Positions 52,600 to 61,432 of a stretch of 64,000 nt of DNA are shown piece after piece. Under the pieces are notes generated by a model. It made no database searches. It saw nothing but the letters and a program-made list of their open reading frames with translations, and was not told where the DNA came from. Every line of letters starts with the position of its first letter. Position 1 is the stretch's first letter. Source of the DNA: Proteobacteria bacterium ST_bin11 (GTDB lineage: Bacteria > Pseudomonadota > Gammaproteobacteria > Methylococcales > Methylomonadaceae); NCBI GenBank assembly GCA_002083615.1, contig MSXO01000053.1, positions 1 to 64,000 of the forward strand, read 5' to 3'. The position numbers were made by a program, and so were the translations under genes.

Positions 52600-53856
52600 C
52601 TAAAGTTGGCGACAGCGATAACCGTAATAGGCAATATACAGATAGCAGGTTAAAGGGATAAAAAAAGCCTGCTGAATGCCGATGTGATCGGCAAACGCAC
52701 CTTGCAAGAGCGGCAAAACCGCCCCGCCGACTATGGCGGCGCAAAGAATGCCGGAACCCTGGCCGGTATGGCTGCCCAAGCCGGTCAAAGCCAGCGAGAA
52801 GATGGTGGGAAACATGATGGAGTTGCACAAACCTACCGCCAGTATCGTTATCATGGCCAGCGCGCCACTGCCCAACATTGTCGCCAACACTAAAGCCGCC
52901 GCCGCAACCGCATTAAACGCCAACACCTTGGCTGGATGGATTTTCTGCATCACCACCGAACCGATAAACCTACCGACCATCGCCCCGCCCCAGTAAAACG
53001 ATACGTATTTACCGGCGTCTTGCTCAGCCAAACCCGCTATGTCCGGCTCGCCGAGAAAGTTAACCAGAAAGCTGCCAATCGACACTTCGCCGCCGACATA
53101 CACAAAAATCGCCACGGCACCCAACACCAGATGTGAATATTGCCAAGCACTGTCCTCGTCTTTGTGCGTCGCCATAGCCTCGGCTTGCTGGTTAATCTTG
53201 GGCAACTTCAGCATCGCAAAAACTGCAGCCATTAAAAACAATACCGCCGCGAGTACTAAATACGGATTCTGTACCGCCGCCGCTTCCGCGGCCTGATACG
53301 CAGTCAATTGCTCGGTGTCCAGCAGTTTTATGTCCTCGGCGCTTTTTACCGCATTCGACAAGATAAACAACGCCCCAAAATACGGCGCTAGCGTGGTGCC
53401 CAAGGAATTGAACGCCTGGGTCAAGGTCAAGCGGCTGGACGCGGTGTGCGGATCGCCCAACACTGTCACATAGGGATTAGCGGAAACCTGCAGCAAAGTA
53501 ATCCCGGAAGCCAGCACAAAAAATGCCCCCAAAAACAAAGGATACGAATGCAGCCCCGCCGCCGGATAAAACAGTAAACAACCGCAACCGGCAATCGCCA
53601 AGCCGACGATGATGCCACCCTTGTAATCGATTTTTTCCACCAGATAGCCGCTAGGCACCGACATCAAAAAATAAGCGGTGAAGAAACAAAACTGGATCAA
53701 CATCGCCTGGGTATAGCTCAGCGTAAACACTGCCTTCAGATGCGGAATCAGGATGTCGTTAAGACAGGTGATAAAGCCCCAAATGAAAAACAGCGAGGTC
53801 AGAATAGCTAACGAGCCCGTATATGACTGCTTATCCAGGTTTTGTTGATCCGGCAT
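52600..53856 (-). CDS. Sugar MFS transporter (FucP/GluP type)
   Basis: A 418-residue proton symporter with 12 transmembrane helices of the fucose/glucose-galactose family. The family phrases FFIWGFITCLNDILIPHLK and GITLLQVSANPYVTVLG are clear. It lies 21 bases downstream of the GH3 glycosidase gene on the same strand, which suggests it imports the monosaccharide released by that enzyme. Sugar specificity cannot be told from sequence. Confidence 0.9.
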   Translation of the reverse strand: MPDQQNLDKQSYTGSLAILTSLFFIWGFITCLNDILIPHLKAVFTLSYTQAMLIQFCFFTAYFLMSVPSGYLVEKIDYKGGIIVGLAIAGCGCLLFYPAAGLHSYPLFLGAFFVLASGITLLQVSANPYVTVLGDPHTASSRLTLTQAFNSLGTTLAPYFGALFILSNAVKSAEDIKLLDTEQLTAYQAAEAAAVQNPYLVLAAVLFLMAAVFAMLKLPKINQQAEAMATHKDEDSAWQYSHLVLGAVAIFVYVGGEVSIGSFLVNFLGEPDIAGLAEQDAGKYVSFYWGGAMVGRFIGSVVMQKIHPAKVLAFNAVAAAALVLATMLGSGALAMITILAVGLCNSIMFPTIFSLALTGLGSHTGQGSGILCAAIVGGAVLPLLQGAFADHIGIQQAFFIPLTCYLYIAYYGYRCRQL

Positions 53857-53877
53857 GAGTTAATCCCGTGAATTGAT

Positions 53878-56127
53878 TTAGGGGTTGGCGACCCGAAAAC
53901 GAGCGACTTCATCACCAACCATCACCTCAAACTCGCCCGGCTCGACGATGCGTTTTATATCCACGCCGATAAACGACATATCCTCCGGCGTTAAGCTAAA
54001 TTGTAAGGTCTGCTCGGCGCCGGGTTTTAACTCGACCTTTTTAAAAGCCTTTAGCTGCTTCACAGGCCGCGACACAGAAGCCGCGACATCGTGCAAATAC
54101 ACCATGACGGTTTCCTTTCCGGTCAGTGCGCCGGTGTTTTTGACTTTAACCGTCAGATCGATACTCTCGCCCATCGCAACGCTGTCTTTACTCAAGCGCA
54201 GATCGCTGGTTTGGAACTTGGTGTAACTCAAACCGTGGCCGAACGGATACAGCGGCCGATACTGATTGCTCTCGAAGGCCTCTATCGGCTTGTGATCGTA
54301 CATCACGATATCGTTGGTATCGCGCGGATAGGAAATCGGTAACTTACCGCTGGGATTGGTATCGCCGAACAAAATATCGGCCATCGCTGCGCCGCCTTCC
54401 ATGCCCGGCAAAAAGCCCAACACCACAGCCTGCGCTTTGTTGGCAATTTCAGTGATGATGCGCGGCCTACCGCCGAACGTGACGAGAATGACCGGCTTAC
54501 CGATTTCAAATATCGCTCTGGCCAGTTGCAACTGCACCGGATCGAGATGCAAGGATTCGATATTGCCCTCGGTTTCGGTATAGGTTTTTTCGCCTAGCGC
54601 CAAAATCACCACATCGTGCTGTCGCGCCTGAGTCACGGCCTGCTCGATATTGATTTCGTCGCTGAAATTTTTCCCGCCCACGTAAGTTACTTTACCGCTG
54701 GTTTTTTGCTGCAGGGCTTCTAACAAAGTTGGCTTGTCTTTGGGGTACAAATGTTCGGCAGCACCCTGCCAGGTGATGGTCCAGCCGCCGTTCATCACGC
54801 TTAATAAGTTCGCCGTGGGTCCGGTGACCAGGATACTGGCCTGCTTGTTCAAGGGCAAAATATGTTGATCGTTTTTCGCCAGAATGATCGCTTCCCGCGC
54901 CGCTTGCCGGTTCGCGGCCACAGCCTCCTCAGTCACAAAATTGCCTGCTACCGCTAAATCCGGCTCGCGTCTATCAAACAACCCGCTTTGATACTTGACC
55001 CGCAAGATGCGCGTCACCGCTTCATCGATGCGAGTCATCGGCACTTCGCCGGTTTTAGCTAAATCCAGCAGCAAATCGTAAAACGAGTAGTCAAACGGCA
55101 CCATGCTCATATCCACGCCGGCCATCACCGCCATTTTCACGGCTTCACGCGGCGAGGCCGCGAGTTTGTCGCGGGTGTATAAACGGCTGATGTCGGCCCA
55201 ATCGGAGACGGTAAAGCCTTTGAACCCCATCTCGCCACGTAAAATGGTATTGAGATAGTGATAATTGGCGTGGCCGGGAATACCGTCTACTTCGGCGGAA
55301 TTAATCATCACAGTCGGCGCACCGGCTTTGACGCCGGCCTCAAAGCTCGGCAAGAAATATTCCCGCAAGGCCCTTTCGCCTATCCAGGCCGGACTGCGGT
55401 CTTTGCCGTTTAGGGGATAGCTGTAGCCGACATAATGCTTCAGACAAGTCGGCGCTTTATCCGCATCGGCAAAATCGTCGCCCTGATGCCCTTTGATATA
55501 AGCACTACCCATCGCTACCGCTAAATGCACGTCTTCCCCGTAGGTTTCCCACAAGCGTGGCCACAACGGTTGCCGACCAATGTCCATTACCGGCATGAAA
55601 TTCCAGTCCAAACCCGACGCTTTGACTTCTCGCGCGGTCACTTCGCCTTCCTTGAAAGCCAGATCGGGATTAAAGGTCGCTGCCATGCTGATGGCTTGCG
55701 GAAACAAAACCGCATTTTCGGTGTAGGTTGCGCCGTGGATGGCATCAATGCCATAAAGCACTGGGATCTTCAATCGGCTTTTGCCGGCTACTTCGCGTAT
55801 CACTTGGGTGATGCGCCGCCATTTGTCGATGGGCTGCGTTTGGTTATTCGGGGTTGTCGGCGTATTAAGAATCGAACCAATATGCCGGTTCAACACGGCA
55901 TCTTCGAGTTTGGCCAAGTCAATTGGATGATCCTCCACCTCCCCGTTAAGGACCGAAACCACGCTGAAATCGATCTGCGTCATCTGTCCGACTTTCTCTT
56001 CCAGGCTCATTTGCGCCAGTAAGGCTTGAACCTTGCTTTCGACGGTTTCGTTTATTTCTTGTGCACTCACGCCGGACTCCAACGCCACAAATAGGGAAAG
56101 GATTAAAAAAATATGGTTTATTTTCAA
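53878..56127 (-). CDS. bglX: Periplasmic GH3 beta-glucosidase (BglX-like)
   Basis: A 749-residue exported glycoside hydrolase with signal peptide (FLILSLFVALESGVSA then QEIN). The GH3 N-terminal barrel contains KHYVGYSYP, and the nucleophile aspartate is in GFTVSDWADI. The second alpha/beta domain and a C-terminal fibronectin-III-like domain (about 650-749) follow. Size and order match E. coli BglX (765). Together with the downstream sugar transporter it forms a small unit for oligosaccharide use, unusual for a presumed methane or methanol user but consistent with recycling of glycogen, cellulose or peptidoglycan-derived sugars. Confidence 0.93.
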   Translation of the reverse strand: MKINHIFLILSLFVALESGVSAQEINETVESKVQALLAQMSLEEKVGQMTQIDFSVVSVLNGEVEDHPIDLAKLEDAVLNRHIGSILNTPTTPNNQTQPIDKWRRITQVIREVAGKSRLKIPVLYGIDAIHGATYTENAVLFPQAISMAATFNPDLAFKEGEVTAREVKASGLDWNFMPVMDIGRQPLWPRLWETYGEDVHLAVAMGSAYIKGHQGDDFADADKAPTCLKHYVGYSYPLNGKDRSPAWIGERALREYFLPSFEAGVKAGAPTVMINSAEVDGIPGHANYHYLNTILRGEMGFKGFTVSDWADISRLYTRDKLAASPREAVKMAVMAGVDMSMVPFDYSFYDLLLDLAKTGEVPMTRIDEAVTRILRVKYQSGLFDRREPDLAVAGNFVTEEAVAANRQAAREAIILAKNDQHILPLNKQASILVTGPTANLLSVMNGGWTITWQGAAEHLYPKDKPTLLEALQQKTSGKVTYVGGKNFSDEINIEQAVTQARQHDVVILALGEKTYTETEGNIESLHLDPVQLQLARAIFEIGKPVILVTFGGRPRIITEIANKAQAVVLGFLPGMEGGAAMADILFGDTNPSGKLPISYPRDTNDIVMYDHKPIEAFESNQYRPLYPFGHGLSYTKFQTSDLRLSKDSVAMGESIDLTVKVKNTGALTGKETVMVYLHDVAASVSRPVKQLKAFKKVELKPGAEQTLQFSLTPEDMSFIGVDIKRIVEPGEFEVMVGDEVARFRVANP

Positions 56128-56359
56128 GAGCTTTACTTAAGGTTGGGATGACGCCTGCTGATTCGGTCTATGCCATCCACGCGGCATTCGTCTGAAAGCG
56201 TTAGCAAGGCAATCGCAATTATGGGTAAAAATAAGGTAACAGCTACCCAATTCGTCACGCGGTCAATGCCCGTAAACGAATTGGCCCACGTAGTTTATCC
56301 AGACCTGACGATGATGTCTTATATTTTGTGGCAGTCGCGCCGAGGAGAACCGGCTGAGA

Positions 56360-57036
56360 TTATGTCAGGCTAGTCGGTTTAGGGGATAAGTGATACACCT
56401 TGTAAAGTCCGGCTTCGATCCCAGCCGAAGCCACGAAATCCGCCCCGTCAATGCGTTGCGTGTGGATTAGTTCGATGGCAAAGTCGTGATCGTAGAGTGC
56501 GATGATTTCAGCAGACACATCGCCCACTTCTTCGCCCGCCGCCTCTACCTCAAGGTCCTCTGCGGTCAACAACAAGATAGTCGCCGTATCCGGCACAATT
56601 CGCCGAAGCTGGGTCACATAGTCTCCGCGAATATCCTCCGGCAAGGCGGTTAAGGCCGCACGGTCGTAAACCGTATCGATTTGCCCTAATTCGGCGGCGC
56701 TCAAGGCAAAATAATCACCGCACCAAATGCTGAATCTGCCGCTGCGCCACACTGTGAATTTACCCACGCGCCGCCGCACCGGTCGCAGGTGGTTTTCTTT
56801 GAAAAATGCCTTCACCGCTACTTCGCTCAATTCGACACCGACCACCTGATGACCTTGCTCGGCTAGCCAAAGCATGTCCAAACTTTTGCCGCACAGCGGC
56901 ACGAACACGCGACTTCCAGCGGCCGCATTCACGCTCGGCCAGCATTGCGCCAACAAGCTGTTAACGACAGCTGATGAAAATCGGTACGTCGGTCACGCCA
57001 AAACTTTAGCCACAAGTCATTGTCTCGCCCGGTCAT
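56360..57036 (-). pseudogene. tpm: Frameshifted thiopurine S-methyltransferase
   Basis: The 198-residue downstream frame has VFVPLCGKSLDMLWLAEQGH and VYDRAALTALPE, typical of TPMT, which in bacteria methylates selenium, tellurium and thiols. The missing N-terminus is present upstream in another frame: ATG 57036 gives LWLKFWRDRRTDFHQ, the expected motif (W..RW...GFHQ), before the shift near 56970; the second part resumes VNSLLAQCWPS. One base is missing. The ATG overlaps the stop of the upstream methyltransferase (ATGA), which supports the upstream start. Recent decay or a sequencing error are both possible; with the base restored the protein has about 225 residues (usual 218). Confidence 0.75.
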
Positions 57037-57722
57037 GCCTCAGCCTCGAATAGGGCTTGGCTGAAAGTCAAAAATCGGCCTTTATAGCGCTCGCCATTTT
57101 CAGTTAGTCGTTCGGCAATACGGGTGCTATAGCCATAGCCCAAACCGTTCATCTCCCGGCAAAACCCCACGCGGTTGCCGCGATCCGGATCGACAATAAT
57201 GATTTGCGCGTTGCGCGTAGCGTGCCGACTTATAAACTGCGCGAGTTGCGCGGGTTGCTGGCGTTCGTAAAGCACATCGCTGCCAATAATCAGGTCAAAG
57301 CAGCCCAAGCCCGGATTGCCGGTCGCCCAATTGCCGGTCCGGTAGTGCAAAGGCCCCAGATTATTTAGCAGCAGGTTTTTGTTAAGAAACGACTCGCTCA
57401 ATGGGTGCCAGTCGCTGACGGTAATATCGCCGGCCCGACGGTGAATGACCAGACTGGCCAAGCCCAAACCGGCGCCAATTTCCAGAATGCGCTTTCCCAC
57501 CAAATCGAAACTATGCATAGCCAAAGCCAGCACGCGCGCGGACGGCCAGACCTTTCCAAACAGCGACCAACTGGCGGACGAAATCCCGGCTAATTTAGCG
57601 TCACCGAGCGGATCGGCATATTGCTGCAAATCGGCTAAGGAGCGAATCACGTAATCGATCCCGGCAACGGTGACGGTCTCGAATTTGACACGGTAATCGG
57701 GCATTGAGGGGTAAAACGACAA
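57033..57722 (-). CDS. Class I SAM-dependent methyltransferase (METTL-like)
   Basis: A 229-residue protein of the group including eukaryotic METTL21/23-like protein lysine methyltransferases and bacterial homologues. The SAM-binding motif is ILEIGAGLGLASLVIH, preceded by SLFGKVWPSARVLA and followed by ITVSDWHPLSESFL and the DLIIGSDVLYERQ motif. Substrate unknown; protein or small-molecule targets are possible. It runs into the damaged tpm gene by a 4-base overlap. Confidence 0.82.
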   Translation of the reverse strand: MSFYPSMPDYRVKFETVTVAGIDYVIRSLADLQQYADPLGDAKLAGISSASWSLFGKVWPSARVLALAMHSFDLVGKRILEIGAGLGLASLVIHRRAGDITVSDWHPLSESFLNKNLLLNNLGPLHYRTGNWATGNPGLGCFDLIIGSDVLYERQQPAQLAQFISRHATRNAQIIIVDPDRGNRVGFCREMNGLGYGYSTRIAERLTENGERYKGRFLTFSQALFEAEA

Positions 57723-58006
57723 GGTTGTGCATCAGGAAAAGGTTCTGATCGAAGGCACAACGCTTATTGAAAAGAGGCATGCAGGCCGAAAAGGCACTCG
57801 CGAAGTTACCCAGAATCGGGCAACTATTTATTCAGAGTAACACATTGCTTGAGCTAGTTAAGATTTGCGACAACGCATGATGTTGGTGCGTTGGAATTAT
57901 CGTGCTGGAGTGCTGCCCCTCTCTAACCCTTTCCCCTGCTGCCAACCCTTGTAATCCACTCACTGGAATGGGACGATTCGTTTTTACATGGCCAAGGGAG
58001 TCAAAA

Positions 58007-58669
58007 ATGGGATTGGACACTGTCGAATTGGTAATTGCTATTAAGGATGCTTTTGAGGTTCGCATTGGCAATGACGATGCAGCAAAAATGACCACACCTA
58101 ACGAAGTTACGGACTATCTGATGGGTCGAATTCGAACCGTTGATGGCGATCCTTGCCCATCGCAAGTTGGTTTTTATCGGATACGAGCCGTGCGAATAAC
58201 TCAATTTGGCATCCCGCGCCAAAAAATACATCCAAATTCGTCGTGATCCGAGCTATTCAAAGGCAATATTCCCGCTGCTTGGCGCAAGCTAGGCGACACA
58301 TTGCTTGTCGACAATTTTCCAAGGCTGGCGCGAACCAAAGCCTTTTTCGTTATTGCTGTTTTAGGTACTCCTACCCTGGTCGCAATTACTATGCTGAAGT
58401 CTGGAGCCGGCCTTCCCGTAATACTCCTTGTTTATGCGGTGTTGGCTATGTTTGCCAATGCGATTACACAGGGGATGGGGCAATTAGTACCGGTAAAGTA
58501 TCGAACCGTCGCAAGTTTGATTCCGTATGTAAAATGCTCTAGCAGCAAATTGTGGACTCGGGATGATGTACTGAAGAAAGTGCTTGAAATCACCGCTGAG
58601 TGCCTGGGAATCCGGCTTGACGAAATTCGTCCGGATTCACATTTTGTAAATGATCTTGGCGCGGATTAA
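58007..58669 (+). pseudogene. ACP-like membrane protein with one internal stop codon
   Basis: Start ATG 58007 with AGGGAG 6 bases upstream. It begins MGLDTVELVIAIKDAFEV, the opening of a family of proteins with an acyl-carrier-like domain, then FYRIRAVRITQFGIPRQKIHP. An in-frame TGA at 58244-58246 interrupts; the same frame continues through AAWRKLGDTL, two transmembrane helices (about FFVIAVLGTPTLVAI and ILLVYAVLAMFANAI) and a C-terminal helix set LWTRDDVLKKVLEITAECLGI ending VNDLGAD before TAA at 58669. Family members end near this motif. With the stop read as an amino acid the protein would have 220 residues. Confidence 0.7.
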
Positions 58670-58783
58670 TATCTCACGTCTCGCAAAGCTGGTTTTCAAC
58701 TCGATAAGACTCAAATCCATGGGCGTGAATCACTGGATTACGCTATTACATGGTCAGTACTAATCACTGTAAACCACATGGGC

Positions 58784-59254
58784 CTATTTTTTCTCATCCA
58801 TGAATGTCGCAGAGTTAGCCGCCCTGTTTTTCGGGCGAACAACCAAGGTACCGGCGAGTTTGTCATGCCAGCCTTGCTTTCGACTGTCGAAAGCCACCCA
58901 GAGTAGACCCAGGCCCAGCGGGAACGTTGACAGGTAGTAGGCAAAATAGCGGCCGATGAATTGAGCCGTGCTCGGCGGGTTGCCAGTCTTGGCATCCACA
59001 ATTTTGGCGGAGATTGCCATCTTGCCCGGTGTCGCCTGCTTGGCGACCCAAAACGCAATTACCGCCGCGGCGGGAAAAATATAGGAAACCAATAAATCTG
59101 CGGGTCCTTGGATAAAGCTTTCGCCCAACCAGTATTCCTCGCCGTAAAATGCCATCAGCAGGGGTAAAATAATCATCGCCATCAGGATGCTGTCAATGAT
59201 CGATGCACCCACTCGCGGCCAAAATCCAACCAGTTCTAACTCTTCCGGATTCAT
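58784..59254 (-). CDS. RDD-family membrane protein
   Basis: A 156-residue protein with three transmembrane helices and the RDD domain: the opening GFWPRVGASIIDSILM (with R and D), QATPGKMAISAKIVDAKTG in the middle, and DSRKQGWHDKLAGTLVV at the end. A GAGGAG site lies 6 bases ahead of ATG. RDD proteins are poorly known; sodium-proton antiport was reported for one. Convergent to the ACP-like pseudogene, with no operon partner visible. Confidence 0.85.
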   Translation of the reverse strand: MNPEELELVGFWPRVGASIIDSILMAMIILPLLMAFYGEEYWLGESFIQGPADLLVSYIFPAAAVIAFWVAKQATPGKMAISAKIVDAKTGNPPSTAQFIGRYFAYYLSTFPLGLGLLWVAFDSRKQGWHDKLAGTLVVRPKNRAANSATFMDEKK

Positions 59255-59808
59255 GCGTTACTCCTCAGGGGTTTGACAGTAGGCTAAATAGCATAGCTTG
59301 CGCCGCTGCGATTGGCGATGCTTGGTACTCACAAATCTTCCAGCATTTATTCTTCAGGCCTAACTTTTCCAAGCAATACCTATCGAAACGCTCCGTACGA
59401 TTAGTACCTAATCAAGCGAAGTATATGAGCAGTCAAGAGCATACCAAAGTACGGGGAAAAACCTCTGAATGAAACTCTTTTTAAGCGCTATCAATCAAAA
59501 CGGTCCATGCGTTAAAAACCGACTTTAGACTTGAAAAGGAAAGCCCGAAAAATGCAGACAATTCTGTTTACTTGAAAGATATTTGTAAGCAAGACACCGT
59601 ATAAGCAATGCTAGCTTCTGCTTCGCGACGGAGCGGGGTGTCAAAAGTCAAAGCGTTTTGCGATCAAGGGGTTGAGGGGATACAAAAACCGATACTTGCA
59701 GTAGGTTTCCGCTTCATCCCAAACATCCCCGACGAGGGAGCAGCGCTTTTGCGACAGCTTAAGGTAGGAGACGGTTTTTTTAGACAGACTCAAATAGGGA
59801 GGCGAACC
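59255..59808. other. Gene-free region before the small membrane protein gene
   Basis: About 550 bases. A frame on the plus strand from 59608 runs into the next gene but lacks a ribosome binding site and protein-like character, so I do not call it. The strong ribosome binding site is at 59797-59802. Confidence 0.45.
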
Positions 59809-60237
59809 ATGCAAAAAGCATACTCATGGACAAATTGGCTTAGACGCGCCATCAGCTGGTTATTTGTAAACAAGCCAGCAATGGCGGTCCTGACCCTGGT
59901 ATTATTGATTAAGTTTGGGGACACCTTATTACCGTTTCTCTGGCATCTGTTGCATCTGGCTATCGAAGTAGTCGAGATGCTGTTCGAGCATTTCTTGGAA
60001 CATGTGTTTGGGGTCACGCCCCGTCAGGCCGAGTTCATCGTGTTTTGGACCGGTCTGACCTCACTCGTTATCGTGGCTTGGCGCTTGGCATATAAAGCTT
60101 ATCTCGCGATATTGCATGCATGCGACACCGCCTGGCAAAGCTGGTGCGCAAAAGCCGGTCCTGCCAAATTACTCACCACTCTTAAGCTGACACTTTTGTT
60201 GACAGTACTCGGCAAAACCATGCTGTTATTCGTTTAA
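59809..60237 (+). CDS. Small membrane protein of unknown function
   Basis: The ATG at 59809 has GGGAGG 6 bases upstream, giving 142 residues. It has three or four hydrophobic helices (AMAVLTLVLLI; LLPFLWHLLHLAIEVVEMLFEHFL; FIVFWTGLTSLVIVAW; LLTTLKLTLLLTVLGKTMLLFV) with tryptophans in the N-terminus. I do not recognise the family. It lies just upstream of a TolC fragment, which may have arrived or been cut at the same time. Confidence 0.65.
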   Translation: MQKAYSWTNWLRRAISWLFVNKPAMAVLTLVLLIKFGDTLLPFLWHLLHLAIEVVEMLFEHFLEHVFGVTPRQAEFIVFWTGLTSLVIVAWRLAYKAYLAILHACDTAWQSWCAKAGPAKLLTTLKLTLLLTVLGKTMLLFV

Positions 60238-60262
60238 ACCGATAGGATTTCGTTACGTATGA

Positions 60263-60769
60263 GCACTGCCTCAGGCCGCGCTGGGCCGCGACATCACGTC
60301 CTATGGCAGCGCCTTCGAGCAAACCTTAAACGGCAATTTTTCGGATTGGTCGGTCGGTGTGCGCATGGAAATCCCGCTCAGCAACGAGCTGCGCCGGGCA
60401 CGTCTGGATCGATCAGTCCAAGAGCGGATGCAACGTCTGACCACGCAACAACTCCGCGAATTGAGCGTGCGTCGAGAAATCTATGACGCGTTGGATCAAA
60501 TGAGCCAAAACTGGCAACGCATTTTAGCCACCCGCCAAAATGTGGTGCTAGCCGGGCTGAATTACGATGCCGAACTGAAACAGTTTAAAGAAGGCCTGCG
60601 CACCATGACCGAAGTGCTGGAAACTTTGACCCGCCTCGGCGAAGCGCAGATCCGCGAAGTACGCGCCATTGGCGATTATCAAGTGTCGATGATAGACCTG
60701 GCGTTTGCTACTGGGACTTTGCTAGGACATAGCCGGGTGGATTTGGGTCAGGCAAATGCCAGACCCTAA
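60263..60769 (+). pseudogene. C-terminal fragment of a TolC-family outer membrane protein
   Basis: The frame reads ALGRDITSYGSAF, then a stretch with FSDWSVGVRMEIPLSNELRR, and continues as the long coiled-coil and strand pair of the second TolC repeat (LAGLNYDAELKQFKEGLRTM, IGDYQVSMIDLAFATGTLLG). A TGA at 60260 closes the frame just upstream, with no earlier homology, so only the last third of the protein (about 165 residues) remains. Translation from the ATG at 60359 is conceivable but would give a partial protein. A 5'-truncated relic of an efflux or secretion outer membrane factor. Confidence 0.75.
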
Positions 60770-60869
60770 GTGCGGTTTAGCAACAGGTTCAGAGCAGTAA
60801 ATCCTGCACCTATCTCAACTTAAACAAACCCGCCTACAATAAGCCACCAATCAGAATCAGGACGTAGCA

Positions 60870-61349
60870 ATGAAACTGGCAAAATGCTTTGAAAACTGGG
60901 GCCTCAGCAAACTGAAAATCAACATCGGTTTCCTGGAAAGCGAATGGGAGCCGCAAGAAGCTGACCGCGACGCCGCCTGGGAATTGTATGTGGAAATGCT
61001 GACCCGCATCGTCACCCAACCGCTGCCGGACACGGATGGCGACGAACAAACCGCGCTGAACAGCGTGCACAGTTTGTTCGCGGTGACACGCGATATTCTG
61101 CGCCGCAAAGGCCGCGACTGCATCCAGTTCAGCAAGGTCGCCATCGTGGTGCTGAATCAAATCGTCCGGCCGTTTACCGCGGAATGGCACAAACGCTCGC
61201 TGGAAGGCGCGTTTAAGGACCCGCAGCAGTGCCGGGAATTTCGTGAGGCGTTAAAACTATTGCAACTGGATTTGTTGATATACGCCAAGGCGCTGGCCGA
61301 TATTGCCAAGGTGGAAGATTTAACGGCGGCGGCGTTTCAAAATCCTTAG
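60870..61349 (+). CDS. Helical protein of unknown function beside the TIR/FGE genes
   Basis: A 159-residue protein, predicted all-helical, with conserved-looking features FENWGLSKLKIN, EADRDAAWELYVEMLTRI and RPFTAEWHKRSLEGAF. AGGA lies 8 bases before ATG. No signal peptide or membrane helix. I cannot name its family with certainty. It converges on the TIR-FGE gene and is likely linked to it functionally by position. Its helical size is compatible with a small adaptor, but that is inference. Confidence 0.55.
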   Translation: MKLAKCFENWGLSKLKINIGFLESEWEPQEADRDAAWELYVEMLTRIVTQPLPDTDGDEQTALNSVHSLFAVTRDILRRKGRDCIQFSKVAIVVLNQIVRPFTAEWHKRSLEGAFKDPQQCREFREALKLLQLDLLIYAKALADIAKVEDLTAAAFQNP

Positions 61350-61367
61350 CCGGCCACTAATAATCGC

Positions 61368-61387
61368 CAGCGGCCTGCCGGCCGCTG
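61368..61387. promoter_or_regulatory. DGR-type hairpin downstream of the TIR-FGE gene
   Basis: A GC-rich 8-base stem CAGCGGCC / GGCCGCTG with a 4-base loop, 46 bases after the stop of the TIR-FGE gene. On the coding strand the loop is GGCA, which fits the GRNA loop reported for hairpins beside DGR variable repeats. It could also work as a terminator. The same tail occurs after the second FGE gene. Confidence 0.65.
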
Positions 61388-61432
61388 CAAGTGAAAAAAC
61401 CAAAAGCGGAAAAGGGTAAAAGGCCAAAGTGC

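Noticed and set aside
56170..56373. 67-codon plus-strand frame between bglX and tpm
   Set aside because: No ribosome binding site, no motif, and it overlaps the end of the tpm gene.
59608..59808. Extended N-terminus for the small membrane protein
   Set aside because: The strong GGGAGG site points to ATG 59809; the upstream part has no protein-like pattern.
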